Source: Chitinimonas_A lacunae (GTDB taxonomy: Bacteria > Pseudomonadota > Gammaproteobacteria > Burkholderiales > Chitinimonadaceae). Taken from it: 64,000 bases of DNA. The notes beneath the pieces are model-generated. The model worked only from the letters and a program-made list of their open reading frames with translations. It made no database searches and was not told where the DNA came from. Below, one piece after another: positions 27,201-35,301 of the stretch. Within the stretch, counting starts at the first letter, position 1. Each line of letters opens with the position of its first letter. Made by a program: the position numbers and the translations under genes. The stretch is from assembly GCF_042650885.1 (NCBI RefSeq), contig NZ_JBHSBU010000001.1, positions 186,001 to 250,000 of the forward strand, given 5' to 3'.

Positions 27201-29320
27201 TCGAGGATATTGGCCAGCCGCTGCCGCTCGCGCTGCAACAGGGCCAGCGTCTGCTTCTCCTCCGAGATATCCTGGCTCTGGGCAATGTAGTAAAGCGGCC
27301 GGCCCAGCATATCGCGCACGGCCGACACCGACAGCCGGACCCATACCGAATGGCCGGACTTGTGCAGATAGCGCTTCTCCATGTGATAGCTGTCGCGCAG
27401 CCCGGCATCGAGTTCGGTCAGCAGCTTCAGATCATCGTCGAGGTCATCGGCATGGGTGATGTCCTGTACGGTCAGCCGGTACAACTCCTCGGCCGAATAG
27501 CCGACGATGCCGACCAGGGCGGCATTGACCTGCATGAAGCGGCCATCGATGCCGACCAGGGCCATGCCGATGGCCGCCGATTCGAGTGCCGACCGAAAGC
27601 GTTCCTCGGCTTCGCGCAGCGCTGCCTGGGCTTCCTCTTCCTCGGTCACATCCTCGGCCGTACCGATAAAGCGCACCGCCCGGCCTTCCTGGTCACGGAT
27701 TGCCTGCCCTTTGGTGTGGATGGCGCGGATCCTGCCGTCGCTGCGCCCGATCCGGAAACGCAGATTGAGCAGGCCGTCACTGGCGGCGGCGCTCTGGACC
27801 GCCCGGTGGGTCTGCAGCGCTTCCTCGGGCAGGATGGTGTCTAGCCATTCCTGGTAGGTGGAGCGGAAATCGGCCCGTGACTTGCCATAGATGGCCAACA
27901 TATTGTCGTCCCAGTCGAGCCGGCCGCTGGTGACCTCGTACTCCCATACCCCGACCCCCGCCGCCTCGGTGGCCAGGCGCAGTCGGGTGGCGCTCTGGCG
28001 CAGCGCCTGTTCGGCCTGGAGCCGGTCGTGGATATCGCGAAACACCAGCACTACCCCCGAAATATGCCCTTCCTCCCGGGTCGGGGTCAGGGTGAGCGAT
28101 ACCATGGCCTGGCCGCCACCGGCGGTGGGCAGCGGGATTTCCTCGCGGGTCTGTGCCTTGCCGTCTTCGAGTGCCTGGGAGATCAGCTGGGCCAGCGGTG
28201 CGGCACGTTGCGCCAGCCAGTCGAGCAGTTCGGGCAACTGCTCCCAGCCGACCAGCCGGCGTGCGGCATGGTTGGTATAGGACAGGCGGCCCTGGCTATC
28301 GAGCCCGACCACGCCTTCCCCGGCGCTGTCGAGGATCAGCCGGTGGTCGGCGTTAAGCTGCTCAAGCCGGCGCTGGCGCCGTTGCAGCAGCAATAGGCCG
28401 CCCATGGTCAAGGCGGCGACGACGGCATAGATCAGCAACTGATTACGCAAATCCTCGCGCCACGGTTGCAGCGCCTGGTCGAGATCGCGCCCGACCAGCA
28501 CGATCAACGATTTGTCCATCCGCAACTGGGCAGGCTGCACAGTGCTTTGCGCCACCAGCCGTACCGAACCATCGAGCGGTACGCGCAGCATCTGCACATC
28601 GGGCCCGGCCTCAGGCAGGCGCGGCAGGCTTTGCGAGCGCTGCGGCATCAGCAGGAACAGCCGGCCGTCGCTGTGGACCAGCGCACTCCACATATCGCTC
28701 GTATAGAGCACCGAAGACAGCAGGGTCTGGAAATAGTTGGTATCGAGACTTGCGATCACCACCCCGGCGAAATGGCCCGATCGATCCTGGATGGTACGCG
28801 ACAGACTGATGGTATAGGCCCCATCGCGGCGGCTGCGGAACGGCGGCGAGACATAGAGCATGGCCGGGTCACGCTCTCGGGCTGCTTTGCTGAAGGACAC
28901 CCGCGTCTGGACCTGTAGGCCGATCAGGTCGCGATGGCTGGCTGCCACCACCGTGCCGTCGCGGTTGACGATCACCAGATTGCGCAGCCCCTGCATGGTG
29001 TTGAGATGTTCTTCGAGATTGGTGTTGAGATGCGGCAGCAACTGTTGCGCATGGAGCGAGGAGGCACCCTGGCGCAGATGGCGCAGTATCTTGTCGGTCA
29101 AGTAGAGCTGGTAGTTGAGGTTGCGCTCGATCACCCGGGCCTGGGTCATCAATTGGGCATGAGCGTCACGCTCGGTATTGCGGTAGGACAGATAGAGATT
29201 GCCGCCCTGGCTGAGCGCCAACAGCACCAGAAACAGCACAGCGACCACCCACTGGCTTAAATATTGGTGGTCGCGTAGCAGCCGGGCCGGGGTGGCACGG
29301 CGAGCCAATGGCGGATTCAT
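24221..29320 (-). CDS. Hybrid sensor kinase: Cache, five PAS, HisKA-HATPase, two REC, Hpt
   Basis: 1699 aa from ATG 29320, which overlaps the upstream kinase stop (ATGA); a longer frame to 29416 lies wholly inside that gene and is rejected. TM1 about 24-42, periplasmic Cache-like sensor about 50-290, TM2 about 313-332. Five PAS units follow (starting near 340, 470, 600, 725 and 855). HisKA with the His near 990 (MSHEIRTPMNAILGM); ATPase about 1093-1210 (VRDTGIGID, GGTGLGLAISQRL); REC1 about 1223-1343 (VFIDWDMPSPDGW); REC2 about 1368-1487 (ILMDIQMPDMDGY); Hpt with LLHTLKGLAATVG near 1553. A full four-step phosphorelay in one chain, likely signalling to the REC-GGDEF protein encoded next. Confidence 0.94.
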   Translation of the reverse strand: MNPPLARRATPARLLRDHQYLSQWVVAVLFLVLLALSQGGNLYLSYRNTERDAHAQLMTQARVIERNLNYQLYLTDKILRHLRQGASSLHAQQLLPHLNTNLEEHLNTMQGLRNLVIVNRDGTVVAASHRDLIGLQVQTRVSFSKAARERDPAMLYVSPPFRSRRDGAYTISLSRTIQDRSGHFAGVVIASLDTNYFQTLLSSVLYTSDMWSALVHSDGRLFLLMPQRSQSLPRLPEAGPDVQMLRVPLDGSVRLVAQSTVQPAQLRMDKSLIVLVGRDLDQALQPWREDLRNQLLIYAVVAALTMGGLLLLQRRQRRLEQLNADHRLILDSAGEGVVGLDSQGRLSYTNHAARRLVGWEQLPELLDWLAQRAAPLAQLISQALEDGKAQTREEIPLPTAGGGQAMVSLTLTPTREEGHISGVVLVFRDIHDRLQAEQALRQSATRLRLATEAAGVGVWEYEVTSGRLDWDDNMLAIYGKSRADFRSTYQEWLDTILPEEALQTHRAVQSAAASDGLLNLRFRIGRSDGRIRAIHTKGQAIRDQEGRAVRFIGTAEDVTEEEEAQAALREAEERFRSALESAAIGMALVGIDGRFMQVNAALVGIVGYSAEELYRLTVQDITHADDLDDDLKLLTELDAGLRDSYHMEKRYLHKSGHSVWVRLSVSAVRDMLGRPLYYIAQSQDISEEKQTLALLQRERQRLANILEGTHVGTWEWNIQTGELRLDTRWANLVGYELEELEPVSIATWEQLAHPEDLDHMQAMLTQHRPGDSDLCECESRWRHRDGHWVWALGRGRVWSWTADGEPEWVSGTHMDVTARRLAQESLRRTTALLRSVLDSASEVSIIATDLEGTITLFNQGAEHLLGYQAEEMIACCTPLVLHLPEEIAARGRELSSELGRPVEGFEVLIAQSLRQGAEQREWTYRRRDGSCFTVSLIVTAMHSTDDELIGYLGIGHDVTGRKEYEAWLQAEKHQAEQVSQAKSQFLANMSHEIRTPMNAILGMLQLIQQTGLDVRQRDYADKAEVAARTLLGILNDILDFSKVEAGKITLETYAFDLDNLLCDLGVILTPGIGHKPVELLYDVAPDLPRRLIGDALRLQQVLLNLAGNAIKFTERGEVVLSLRQVGNDAKTVQLRFSVRDTGIGIDQEQQRHIFDSFTQAESSTTRRFGGTGLGLAISQRLVRLMGGELTLVSAPGQGSEFSFTLPLLIDHQAPPPQPLPQAALTSPRVLIVDDNDTARELLAAMATSLGWEVTAVADGEQGLAEVAAAREAGQPYRAVFIDWDMPSPDGWETARSLRRQSGEAPLIIMVTAHGRDMLARYQQQAPALFDGFLFKPVTASMMVSAMAGGAAPAPVRHGGRLQRLAGLRILVVEDNPTNQQVAQELLSQQGAEVMVAGDGRSGITAVEQAQPPFDLILMDIQMPDMDGYSATREIRRRFDATALPIIAMTANAMSSDRDACLAAGMNDHVGKPIDLAHLLATIEHHIGRGPGPVLPPSGDTQPAVIDTAAALNRLGGDAALYDRLVESFRHDTASLPDKLAQALEQTERRPAIDLLHTLKGLAATVGANRLASLAAMEEARFKSGITLDPAERRQLVATIRQAIDEASAGLIELAPAGVNLSPVLEGVAVDDELRSLLDTLASLLAGANMRALELHRQLQQRYGALLGEAAYPLDQAMVRLDFGAAHAACQDLLARFFAI

Positions 29321-32300
29321 GGCTGATCCGCCACCGGTTCGAACAGGGCACTGGCCGTGGCGAAATCGAGCTGGTCGATGGCCGTGTCGAGCCGGGCGGT
29401 ACGTTCTGCTCCCCATTGATCAACCAGACCGGGCCTTAATTCCTGGTACAGCCCCACGGCAGCCAGATTCTGTTGATGGAGCAGGATGCGCAGTTGCCTG
29501 AGCTGGTCCGGATCGAGCGGCGTCATCGGGTGCTCGGCTTGTGGTGCGGTGCTGGCATGCCACTGCGTCAGCGCTGCCAGGGTCTCGACCAGATCGGCGT
29601 AGGCGCGGTCGATCAGCCGATTGACCGCCTCATCGCGCCCTTCGCGCAATGCCTGTTCGACCGCTGCACTCGAGGCCACCAGCCGCTCGGCGCCGATCGA
29701 GCCCAGGCTGCCACGCAGGGTATGGAACAGCATCGCCACATCCTCGCGCCGGCCTTCGAGCCAGGCGGCGCGGGCATTGTCGATCGGGGCGGTGCCACGG
29801 GCGACGATATTGGCGACCAGCTCACGCAGCCCATTGCCCAGCGGGCTGGTCGGGTCGAACTGGCCCAGCAGCCGCTCCAGACGCAGCACCACGGCTTCAT
29901 CGGACCTGGGCGGCTCGGGCTCGGGTGGCGCAGCGGTTTTGAGCCGGCTGCCCGGCAGATAGCGCGACAGGGTCAGGAACAACTGCCCGGTATCGATCGG
30001 CTTGGCGATAAAGTCATCCATGCCGGCCGCGCTGCAGGCGGCCCGTTCGGTCATCAATACCCCGGCCGACATCGCCACGATGGGCAGCAGCAGACCCAGA
30101 TCGCGCCGGATCAGCCGGGTAGCCGTAAAGCCATCCATGACCGGCATCTGCACATCCATCAGCACCAGATCGAAACGGGCCGGTTCATGGCGCAGCCGCT
30201 CGAGCGCGGCGGCGCCGTCGCCGACCACTTCGACGCTGAGGCCGATCCGGTTGAGCAAGGTGATGGCCACGGTCTGGTTGAGGGCATTGTCTTCCACCAG
30301 CAGCACATGGCCGTGGAGTTCGGCTTCGGGCATCGACTGGGCCGGCTCGACCACGCTGCTGCCAAGTCGCAGCTCGTGCAATCGCTCATAGAGTGCGCCG
30401 CGCGTCACCGGCTTGACCAGAATGGCGTCGGCGCACGAGCTGTCGGGGCGGTCGCGCTGCGGGTCGGGCGTGGCAAAGCCGTCGATCAGCCACAATACCT
30501 GGCAGCCCGCCAGACGCCGGTTGGTGCGCAGGGCACGGGTACGGGCGAACAGATTGAGTCCTTCGACTGCCCCGTCGAGCACGACCACATCGGGCGGCTG
30601 CGGCAGCGCTGCCAGGGTGGTGTCGATCCGGTTCGGGTCGGACAGCGCGATGACCGTCCAACCCCAGCTATGCAGGTTGTCGCACAGGCAGGGCAGGCCG
30701 CTTTGGGTCGAGATGGCGAGCACGCTGAGGTCTCTGAGTGCCTCGACTGGTTCCGGATAGGTCTGCGCGGCCACTTCCAGCGGCAGATCGAGCCGGAATT
30801 CGCTGCCCTGGCCCGGTGTGCTGTCGACCTCGATGCGGCCTTCGAGCATGGCGGCCAGACGCTGGGCGATGGCCAACCCCAGCCCGCTGCCGCCGAAGCG
30901 GCGGGTGATCGAGCTGTCGCCTTGCGAAAATGGGGAGAACAGCCGGGCCTGCTGCGCCGGCTCGATGCCGATGCCGCTGTCGCGCACCCTGCAACGCAGC
31001 CAGCGACGGCCATCGTGTTCAACGGCCGACAGGCGCAGGACCACGCTGCCCTGTTCGGTGAACTTGATGGCGTTGCTGCATAGATTGGTCAGGATCTGCT
31101 GGATACGCAGCGGGTCGCCGAGCAGCCGGCACGGCAGCTCCGGCGCCACTCCCACCGCCAGATCGAGCCGTTTCTCGCCGAGGTTGAGCGCCATCACGGC
31201 CGCCAGTGCCTCGACCACTTCATCGATTTCGAACGGTTCGCGCACGACATCGAGCCGACCGGCCTCGATCTTGGAGAAGTCGAGAATATCGTTGAGGATG
31301 CCCAGCAGTGACTGTCCCGCCGAGCGCATCATCGCCAGATAGCGCCGCTGCTCGCCGTCGAGCCGGGTGTCGGCAAGCAGCTCGGCCATGCCGAGCACGG
31401 CATTCATCGGCGTGCGGATTTCATGGCTCATATTGGCCACGAACTCGCTCTTGGCGCGGCTGGCCGCTTCGGCGGCCTCCTTGGCCTGGGCCAGCGAGGC
31501 ATTGAGCTGCTGCAGCGCCAGTTCGTCGGTCTTGCGGGTCGAGATATCGTCGAGCTGGATAATCAGCTCAGGCGGGCGGTCGCCGCTATGGTCGAGCAGC
31601 GATACCCGCACCTGGCCCCACAGGATCGAGCCGTCACGGCGCACATAACGTCTTTCCTGCTCCAGATAGCGGAGTTCTCGGCCCAGCAGGGCCTGAAGCT
31701 GATTGGTCGAGCACGGCGGATCGTCGGGATGGACCAGTTCGGCCGGCGTCTTGCCCAGCAGCTCGGCGGGCGAATAGCCGAGCATCCGGCACAAAGCGTC
31801 ATTGACTTCGGTCAGCCGGCCGCGCAGATCGGCCAGGGCGAAGCCGGTGGCGGCACAGCGCAGTGCACCCTGAAAGCGCCGTTCGCTGTCACGTCGGGCG
31901 CTGTCGCGGTGGCGGCTTTCCTCGCAACTGGCTGCCAGCACCAGCGGCAGCACAACGGTCAGCAGCAGCGGGATATAAAGCTCCAGGATCTGCCAATCGC
32001 TGGTAAAGGGCGGCGGGACAAAGCTGCCCAACGCAATCAGGCCGGCGCAGGTCAGCGTGCCGGTGAGTACCACCAGGGCCGTCTCTTCCATCGGCCGCCA
32101 TGCCGCGACGATGGCCAGCGGCACGATGGTGTAGACCAGCGGGAACGGCAGGTATTGCAGCACCAGAATATCGAGCGCCACGGTAAAGCACAGCAGTGCC
32201 ACCAGTTCGAGGCTGAAGCGCTGTGATGCATTGGGACGCAGCAGCAATAAGGCCACCGGCAGAAAGGCAACCTGACCGAGCGCCGAGCCGGCGAACCAGG

Positions 32301-32772
32301 CCGGCCATACCTGAGCGATCGGCGTGCCCTGGAAATTGAGTACCAACGTCCCCAGGGTGGCCGCGAGCGCAGCCGGGACGATGCCGCCCAGCAACAGCAG
32401 TTTGATCAGCGCCAGCGGTTGGTGGTCGAACTGCTGCCAGTCGCGGTGGCGCCGGATCAACAGTGCCGAAGCGGTCGATTCGAGCAGCGCTGCCGGCAGA
32501 CAGGGCAGGGCCTGGAGCAGCGGCGACTGGTTGAACAGATGGGCCAGCAGATTGGCGGTAAGCCCAGCCCCCAGCAAGACCGGCCAGCGTTTCGGAGCGG
32601 TATAGACCAGACAGGCGCCAAGCCAGGCATTGGCCAGCCAGAGCGTGGCCAGATTGCCCGGCTGATGCGACAGAAACAGCGCCGCCAGCGCCAGGCCCAG
32701 ATAGCCGAGGCCGCATAGCAGCGGCGGGACGGCTCTGGCGGGAGTGGCGGTGTAGAGAAGATCAGACGTCAT
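29317..32772 (-). CDS. MASE1 hybrid sensor kinase: PAS, HisKA-HATPase, degenerate REC, REC, Hpt
   Basis: 1151 aa. The N-terminal third is a polytopic MASE1-type membrane sensor (about 10-290; GYLGLALAALFLSHQPGN, LWLANAWLGACL). PAS about 300-420 (GYSPAELLGKTPAELVHPDD); HisKA His near 448 (MSHEIRTPMNAVLGMAELL); ATPase about 560-664. The first receiver (677-797) lacks the N-terminal acidic pair although an Asp remains in VVLDGAVEG, so it is probably degenerate. The second (820-940) is canonical (LLVEDNALNQTV, VLMDVQMPVMDGF). Hpt His near 1015 (LFHTLRGSLGSIG). Start overlaps the upstream sensor gene by 11 bases and its stop overlaps the next kinase. Confidence 0.94.
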   Translation of the reverse strand: MTSDLLYTATPARAVPPLLCGLGYLGLALAALFLSHQPGNLATLWLANAWLGACLVYTAPKRWPVLLGAGLTANLLAHLFNQSPLLQALPCLPAALLESTASALLIRRHRDWQQFDHQPLALIKLLLLGGIVPAALAATLGTLVLNFQGTPIAQVWPAWFAGSALGQVAFLPVALLLLRPNASQRFSLELVALLCFTVALDILVLQYLPFPLVYTIVPLAIVAAWRPMEETALVVLTGTLTCAGLIALGSFVPPPFTSDWQILELYIPLLLTVVLPLVLAASCEESRHRDSARRDSERRFQGALRCAATGFALADLRGRLTEVNDALCRMLGYSPAELLGKTPAELVHPDDPPCSTNQLQALLGRELRYLEQERRYVRRDGSILWGQVRVSLLDHSGDRPPELIIQLDDISTRKTDELALQQLNASLAQAKEAAEAASRAKSEFVANMSHEIRTPMNAVLGMAELLADTRLDGEQRRYLAMMRSAGQSLLGILNDILDFSKIEAGRLDVVREPFEIDEVVEALAAVMALNLGEKRLDLAVGVAPELPCRLLGDPLRIQQILTNLCSNAIKFTEQGSVVLRLSAVEHDGRRWLRCRVRDSGIGIEPAQQARLFSPFSQGDSSITRRFGGSGLGLAIAQRLAAMLEGRIEVDSTPGQGSEFRLDLPLEVAAQTYPEPVEALRDLSVLAISTQSGLPCLCDNLHSWGWTVIALSDPNRIDTTLAALPQPPDVVVLDGAVEGLNLFARTRALRTNRRLAGCQVLWLIDGFATPDPQRDRPDSSCADAILVKPVTRGALYERLHELRLGSSVVEPAQSMPEAELHGHVLLVEDNALNQTVAITLLNRIGLSVEVVGDGAAALERLRHEPARFDLVLMDVQMPVMDGFTATRLIRRDLGLLLPIVAMSAGVLMTERAACSAAGMDDFIAKPIDTGQLFLTLSRYLPGSRLKTAAPPEPEPPRSDEAVVLRLERLLGQFDPTSPLGNGLRELVANIVARGTAPIDNARAAWLEGRREDVAMLFHTLRGSLGSIGAERLVASSAAVEQALREGRDEAVNRLIDRAYADLVETLAALTQWHASTAPQAEHPMTPLDPDQLRQLRILLHQQNLAAVGLYQELRPGLVDQWGAERTARLDTAIDQLDFATASALFEPVADQP

Positions 32773-33691
32773 GATTGACCGACAGATAGCGACGCCATTG
32801 CGGCAACAGCAAGACCAGGCCGGTGGCGATCAGGCCAAGAGCGAGCAGGGTCGGTCCCCAGGTTTCGCGCCAGGTGCGGTTCTCCGGTGGTGTCGGCAGC
32901 CAGCGCAGCAGCAGCGACTGCTTGCGTTCGGGCGGAATGGCCCGCAGCGCCCGCTCCAGCAGACGGCCGAGTTCGGGCCAGTCCTTGCGGTAGGCAAAAC
33001 TCAGTCGATAGTCGAAACCGACTCGCCGCCCCAGTTGCAGGTCGCTCCAGCCATGGCGCCGTTGCAAAAAGGCAAAGCTGCCTTCGTCGGCCACCATCGC
33101 AGCCACTTCGCCACTGCGCACCGCGCGCAGCCCTTCCTCGTCGTTGCTGACCGGCTGCCAGCGGATAGCAGGATAACGCTCGCGCACGAAATGCTCGACG
33201 GCATAGCCCCGACCCACGGCAACTCTCTGTCCGCTCAATTGGGCCAGGGCGCCGGGGCCGTCCGAGTTGGCGCGGATGATAACGCTGGCCGGCACCGCGA
33301 CATAGGCCGAGGTGAAGTCGAGATAGGCGGCCCGCTCCGGGGTCGGGCGCAGGGAAGTCAACAGATCGACCCGACCCTGCCGGGCCAGCTTGAGATTATC
33401 GTCAAGCGGCTGGGCCGGCAGGGCTTCAAAGCGCAATGGCACCTGTTCGGCCAGCAGATGGAGCAATTCGATCGACAGCCCAGCCGGCTGACCCTGCGGA
33501 TCGAGATAGACAAACGGCCCATAATCGCGCTCCGGTGCATAACGAATGATGGGGTGACGAGTGACCCAGCCTGCCTCATCGCCCGTCAGCACCAGTCGTG
33601 TCTGTGCCAACGCGCCCAGAAAAATGGACCCGCATGCGAGAACCACCAGGCCGGCAGCCAGCTGGCGCGGGAAAGCAGAAATACGGGGCAT
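32762..33691 (-). CDS. Membrane-anchored family-3 solute-binding (Venus-flytrap) sensor protein
   Basis: 309 aa. An N-terminal signal/anchor (about 8-30, LAAGLVVLACGSIFLGALAQ) is followed by a family-3 binding fold (about 45-265: IRYAPERDYGPFVYLDPQG, AGLSIELLHLLAEQV, DLLTSLRPTPERAAYLDFT, MVADEGSFAFLQRR) and a single C-terminal transmembrane helix (WGPTLLALGLIATGLVLLLP) with a short cytoplasmic tail. This is the arrangement of a BvgS-type Venus-flytrap module detached from its kinase. First gene of the operon with two hybrid kinases and a diguanylate cyclase, so it probably presents the ligand signal to one of the kinases. Confidence 0.85.
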   Translation of the reverse strand: MPRISAFPRQLAAGLVVLACGSIFLGALAQTRLVLTGDEAGWVTRHPIIRYAPERDYGPFVYLDPQGQPAGLSIELLHLLAEQVPLRFEALPAQPLDDNLKLARQGRVDLLTSLRPTPERAAYLDFTSAYVAVPASVIIRANSDGPGALAQLSGQRVAVGRGYAVEHFVRERYPAIRWQPVSNDEEGLRAVRSGEVAAMVADEGSFAFLQRRHGWSDLQLGRRVGFDYRLSFAYRKDWPELGRLLERALRAIPPERKQSLLLRWLPTPPENRTWRETWGPTLLALGLIATGLVLLLPQWRRYLSVNHDV

Positions 33692-33981
33692 CGGGAGCAG
33701 GGACGATTGAAAGAGTTTCTACCGTTATAGCTGCTTGGCTTCCAGGCAAGGGACTCGTCCACCAAGCAGTCCGCCAATCGGCGCCAAGGCAGGCTTGGTA
33801 ATATTTCATAAAGAAATGTGAAAGTCATCTTCAAGTAATAGTGATCTATTAATAAGAATATTAAACATTCATGCTTGACGCGCTGTTGGGTTTTCCAACA
33901 GCGTGCAATCGGCACTGTCGTCCATCAACCTCAGTGCAGTTTCTCGGTCTGTCTCCCATCCCCACTCTGAAAGGACCACCC
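33692..33981. promoter_or_regulatory. Divergent control region with perfect 9-bp hairpin
   Basis: The region lies between the leftward sensor operon and the rightward OsmC-type gene. The sequence 33800-33870 is strongly AT-rich (likely promoters). A perfect stem-loop CGCTGTTGG-GTTTT-CCAACAGCG lies at 33881-33903, about 80 bases before the osmC start; it could be an operator-like palindrome or an RNA hairpin in the leader. Confidence 0.4.
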
Positions 33982-34458
33982 ATGGCCTCGCTTCATACCG
34001 CCGAAATCCTGTGGCAGCGCGGCGAACAGGATTTTCTCGACAACCGCTATAGCCGACGCCATCTGTGGCGCTTTGACGGTGGCAGCGAAGTGATTGCTTC
34101 CTCCTCGCCCTCGGTGGTGCCGTTGCCGATGTCGGAGGCGGCCGCCGTCGATCCCGAGGAGGCTTTCGTGGCCTCGCTGGCGAGCTGCCATATGCTGTGG
34201 TTTCTGTCGATTGCCGCCCGGCAGGGCTTTCGGGTCGAGTCTTACCGCGATGCCGCAAGCGGCAAGATGGGCAAGAACGCGGCCGGCCGGCTCTTCGTGG
34301 CGACCGTCACGCTCGCCCCCGAGGTCCGATTCTCCGGCCCCCGCCTGCCCAGCTGGGCGCTGGTCGAGCAGATGCATCACCAGGCCCACGAATCCTGCTT
34401 TATCGCCAACTCGGTCCATACCGAAGTGCGTTGCGAACCGGTCCGCCACGGACAGTAG
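33982..34458 (+). CDS. OsmC-family peroxiredoxin-like protein
   Basis: 158 aa. ATG at 33982 with AAAGGA upstream; an upstream in-frame extension to 33871 covers the hairpin region and is rejected. OsmC fold hallmarks: PEEAFVASLASCHMLWFLSIAA carries the first redox Cys on the central helix, and HESCFIANSVHTEV the second. Family members reduce organic hydroperoxides using a Cys pair. It stands alone between the signalling operon and the Rhs locus. Confidence 0.9.
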   Translation: MASLHTAEILWQRGEQDFLDNRYSRRHLWRFDGGSEVIASSSPSVVPLPMSEAAAVDPEEAFVASLASCHMLWFLSIAARQGFRVESYRDAASGKMGKNAAGRLFVATVTLAPEVRFSGPRLPSWALVEQMHHQAHESCFIANSVHTEVRCEPVRHGQ

Positions 34459-35301
34459 GGAAAAGAGGAAAGAGGACGGTAGAACCTCTCCAGCCAATTC
34501 GGCCTCAGCGTGTCCGGACCTCAAAGCGCAGGCATACAGCGCTCCATCAGGCTTGGCGGCGACCCCGATTCAAATGGAAATGCGCTAGCTGCCATCCTCT
34601 CCCTGTTTGCCTCCCGTACGGCGTCTCATCAACCTGGGCTGCAAAGCGGTCGCTGTGCTGTCTTGGTGACGCGAAGGCGGACTATCGCCTGTGGCTTGAG
34701 GGAGGGGTGAAGGTAGACGCCAGTTTCAAGGAGAAGCGCCACGGCCTCTCCCTTGGTTCCGAGTGATGGTGCGGGACAGTTCGCCTGTCTGTCCCTGTTC
34801 CTTCGCTGGTGGTTGAGGCGGCTGCATCGGACAGGGCATTTCCACCATCGACCGGTGCTTCTGTGTGTGGCCAACCCACCAATAGAAACAAAAACTTGTA
34901 GTGAAGATGGGCCGAAATTTTATTGTCACCCTAAACTGCTGATGGCCTGCTGACGACCTATTGGGTAGAGGGCGACTTGCTCGTCACGCTGCCATCGGGG
35001 CGCAATGCCCCTTCGATAGCCGCTTTCATGCCGACCTGATCGGCGACTTATCCCAAGGTGAAACAGCAGTTCTATGCAGTCTGGTGTGTCTCTTTCCTCG
35101 TATTGCGTCCGGTATGGGTCTTTGCACGCGGCCGCCGATTCGGCGGCCGGGCGTCCCCTGTTTTCCGCAGCCCCTTTCTGTGTGCCGACTGGCGGCCTAC
35201 TTGCTGAGGTCTGCCAGTAGTACAGGGAAATTAATTCCTTTTCTCTTGATCAAAGCACCAATCCTTGCAGTCTGATTGCACATTATTTTAGGAATAAAAA
35301 T
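34459..35301. other. 843-bp gene-free region before the giant rhs gene
   Basis: No ORF here looks like a protein gene; composition is lower in GC than the flanks and codon structure is absent. A near-perfect palindrome CGGCCGCCGA-T-TCGGCGGCCG lies at 35129-35149, followed by GTCCCCTGTTTT. The last 100 bases are AT-rich and should contain the rhs promoter. The size and lack of coding potential suggest either a long regulatory leader or decayed sequence at the border of the Rhs island. Confidence 0.5.

Noticed and set aside
34500..35000. Short open frames in the gap before rhs
   Set aside because: Several frames of 60-110 codons on both strands overlap one another, none has a ribosome site with domain-like content.
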